Made by a program: the position numbers and the translations under genes
Assembly (NCBI GenBank): GCA_003649515.1
Contig: QMSC01000002.1
Span: 1-30,973, forward strand
Direction of reading: 5' to 3'
Source of the DNA: Thermoprotei archaeon
GTDB lineage: Archaea > Thermoproteota > Thermoprotei > Thermofilales > B20-G17
DNA: 30,973 bases
Shown here: piece after piece, positions 29,734-30,973 of the stretch
How the letters are laid out: each line of letters begins with the position of its first letter
How positions within the stretch are numbered: position 1 is the stretch's first letter
Notes under the pieces: generated by a model
Databases searched by the model: none
What the model was told of the DNA's origin: nothing
Seen by the model: only the letters and a program-made list of their open reading frames with translations

Positions 29734-29826
29734 ATGAGGATAGGGAATAACTATCAATTTGCAGGAGAGGGGCTGGAAGAGCCGTATGATATATTGCATG
29801 AAGTGTACTGTGCTTGTGAGATTTAA
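29734..29826 (+). CDS. Possible 30-residue small protein
   Basis: An ATG frame of 30 codons ends in TAA within the 274-base gap between the Lrp and NuoM-like genes. The peptide is MRIGNNYQFAGEGLEEPYD and continues to a C-terminal CAC. There is no good ribosome site, although caggc lies just upstream, and gtgaagctttaaag (29699-29712) is a weak TATA region. It may be chance. Nothing else was found in the gap. Confidence 0.2.
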   Translation: MRIGNNYQFAGEGLEEPYDILHEVYCACEI

Positions 29827-29857
29827 CCTAAAAATGCTAAAACTAGTCTAAGATGGC

Positions 29858-30973
29858 TTAAAAACTAATTAAGTTTATTAACAGCCAGGGCATCAGCCCT
29901 ACTATTATTATAAACACTGCAAGGCCTAGCATTCCGGCAACCATCCATTTATTCGCTTCCTTAGTCTCTGTAGGTGTACGGCGCTTGTACCAGAACACCT
30001 GCCAGAAGTATCGAAGGGAATAGGCCGCGCTAATAACAGTCGCTATTGCGAGCAGTATAGCCACGTATATGAACGAGGGCACCTTTTGAGCTATGCCAGC
30101 TACGCCTGCTATCATTAGGAACTCGGATACGAAACAGGGTAGAGGCGGAGCACCCGCTATGCTGAATATCGAAATAACTCCGCTTATGCCTGTATAAGGC
30201 ATCTTACTTATGAGACCGCTCAGTTCCCTTATGTCTCTAAGATGTGTTTGGTGAAGTACTGAGCCTCCGACAAGGAAGAATAGCCCCTTGCTCCATGCGT
30301 GAGCAACCAAGTGAAATATTGCGCCATAGAGGGCTAGTAATGTATAGTTGTTAAGGAGGGCGAAGACCCCCGCACTGGCCCCTGCCAGAATATATCCCAT
30401 GTGGCTTATACTAGAATATGCAATGATCCTCTTGACGTCTACTTCTTTTAACGCCATAAATCCTCCATAGAATGCTGTTAAGACGCCGAGGAGCGCCATT
30501 ATATATGTGATCGATGTAACGTCTATACCGTTTAAGTGCGCTGTATTCAGGATTGTGAGATATGATATCCTTAGTATTGCATAAGCTCCTGCCTCTATTA
30601 TTATGCCGCTCAAGAGAGCGCTCATATTGCTGGGAGCTTCTGCGTGTGCTGGAGGCAACCAGGTATGTATGGGAAATACTGCCATCTTGACCATGAATCC
30701 GAAGGTTAAGAACGCGAAAATGTAGATCCAGAAGGGCTTAATTAGCGAGAAGTACTGGGGTATCTGAAAGATCTCTAGTCCTGCTCCTCCAGTAAGTATT
30801 GCTATTAAACCCATGCCAAGCACTATGAAGAGAGCGCCTACATGGGTATATATGAAGAACATGAACGCTATCTTAGCAGGGTCTCTATAGCCCCACCTTG
30901 CAATAATGAAATACGACGGTATGAGCATGAATTCCCAGAACACATAAAAGGCCAGTAAGTTAGCGGTGATGAA
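29858..30973 (-). CDS. NuoM-like proton-pumping subunit of a complex I-type oxidoreductase (partial)
   Basis: The frame runs off the window's right end, giving the C-terminal 371 residues of a protein normally near 500. It is an antiporter-like membrane subunit (NuoM/FpoM/MrpD/HyfB family) with about ten membrane helices. Visible are the conserved Glu in VFWEFMLIPSYF, the Lys in GFMVKMAVFPIHTWLPPAHAEAP, SNMSALLSGIIIEAGAYAILR, DVKRIIAYSSISHMGYILAG and HAWSKGLFFLVGG. These residues form the proton path in complex I. It closely resembles NuoM, but Fpo, Ech-like and Mrp complexes cannot be excluded without the neighbours. It is the last gene of its group here; partners would lie upstream, beyond the window. 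Confidence 0.92.
   Translation of the reverse strand, partial: FITANLLAFYVFWEFMLIPSYFIIARWGYRDPAKIAFMFFIYTHVGALFIVLGMGLIAILTGGAGLEIFQIPQYFSLIKPFWIYIFAFLTFGFMVKMAVFPIHTWLPPAHAEAPSNMSALLSGIIIEAGAYAILRISYLTILNTAHLNGIDVTSITYIMALLGVLTAFYGGFMALKEVDVKRIIAYSSISHMGYILAGASAGVFALLNNYTLLALYGAIFHLVAHAWSKGLFFLVGGSVLHQTHLRDIRELSGLISKMPYTGISGVISIFSIAGAPPLPCFVSEFLMIAGVAGIAQKVPSFIYVAILLAIATVISAAYSLRYFWQVFWYKRRTPTETKEANKWMVAGMLGLAVFIIIVGLMPWLLINLISF

Noticed and set aside
1..30973. tRNA, rRNA, CRISPR arrays and insertion sequences
   Set aside because: Intergenic gaps were read for T-loop GGTTC patterns, regular repeats of 24-37 bases and transposase motifs; none was found, though a degenerate or intron-bearing tRNA could be missed by eye.

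Overview
The window reads as chromosomal DNA of an archaeon, probably a thermophilic member of the Thermoproteota/TACK side. Direct signs are a two-repeat TATA-binding protein, Alba, an archaeal FEN-1, an archaeal-type aspartyl-tRNA synthetase, a KaiC-domain ATPase, a PAC2-family protein ending in a proteasome-docking HbYX tail, the wybutosine enzyme Taw3, TrmB and Lrp regulators, TATA elements 25-40 bases upstream of many starts, and Shine-Dalgarno sites matching GGAGGTGAT. The lineage cannot be fixed more tightly from sequence alone. Genes are dense and lie on both strands. No tRNA, rRNA, CRISPR array or insertion sequence was found.

Layout. 1-1383: the tail of cysteinyl-tRNA synthetase meets a minus-strand group of a RimK-like ATP-grasp ligase, a short charged ORF and a 55-residue zinc ribbon. 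1474-5720: plus-strand genes for a terpenoid-cyclase-like toroid protein with a C-terminal Cys4 cluster, a KaiC-like ATPase, a COG2521-type methyltransferase and a metallo-beta-lactamase-fold hydrolase. 5717-8382: a large unrecognised protein, divergent from a membrane-anchored winged-helix regulator. 8383-12934: a looser, AT-richer stretch with an unrecognised protein, small winged-helix regulators, a tyrosine recombinase carrying a zinc ribbon, a membrane-tethered Lon-type protease and a ribbon-helix-helix regulator. 13086-18689: NAD(P)HX repair enzyme, a double-HTH Lrp-like regulator, an unknown protein coupled to FEN-1, TBP and a DUF123 protein.

18734-23257 is nearly all minus strand: TrmB regulator, a nuclease-like fold lacking its key Glu, Alba, the PAC2 protein coupled to a striking Cys8 protein, and AspRS. 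23338-24829: radical SAM protein and Taw3. 24802-28390: dCTP deaminase, a P-loop/deoxyribosyltransferase-like fusion, a glutaredoxin-like protein and a PBP4-like protein. 28438-29583: a COG1356-type regulator and an Lrp/AsnC regulator. The window ends inside a NuoM-like proton-pumping subunit.

The most interesting theme is a cluster of enzyme-fold proteins that each miss hallmark catalytic residues: the PBP4-like protein (SxN and KTG both lost), the glutaredoxin-like protein (nucleophilic Cys lost), the PD-(D/E)XK-like protein (Glu changed to Lys) and the P-loop fusion (Lys changed to Arg). The best single structural oddity is the 97-residue protein at 21534-21827, with eight cysteines in an exact duplicated CX6C-X18-CX6C pattern. 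A recurrent start-site trap is also present: in-frame GTG codons lie inside Shine-Dalgarno sequences, so several starts belong a few codons downstream. I do not see one clear, complete new system. The best candidates are the Cys8/PAC2 pair, the ligase/zinc-ribbon group and the divergent membrane-regulator pair.
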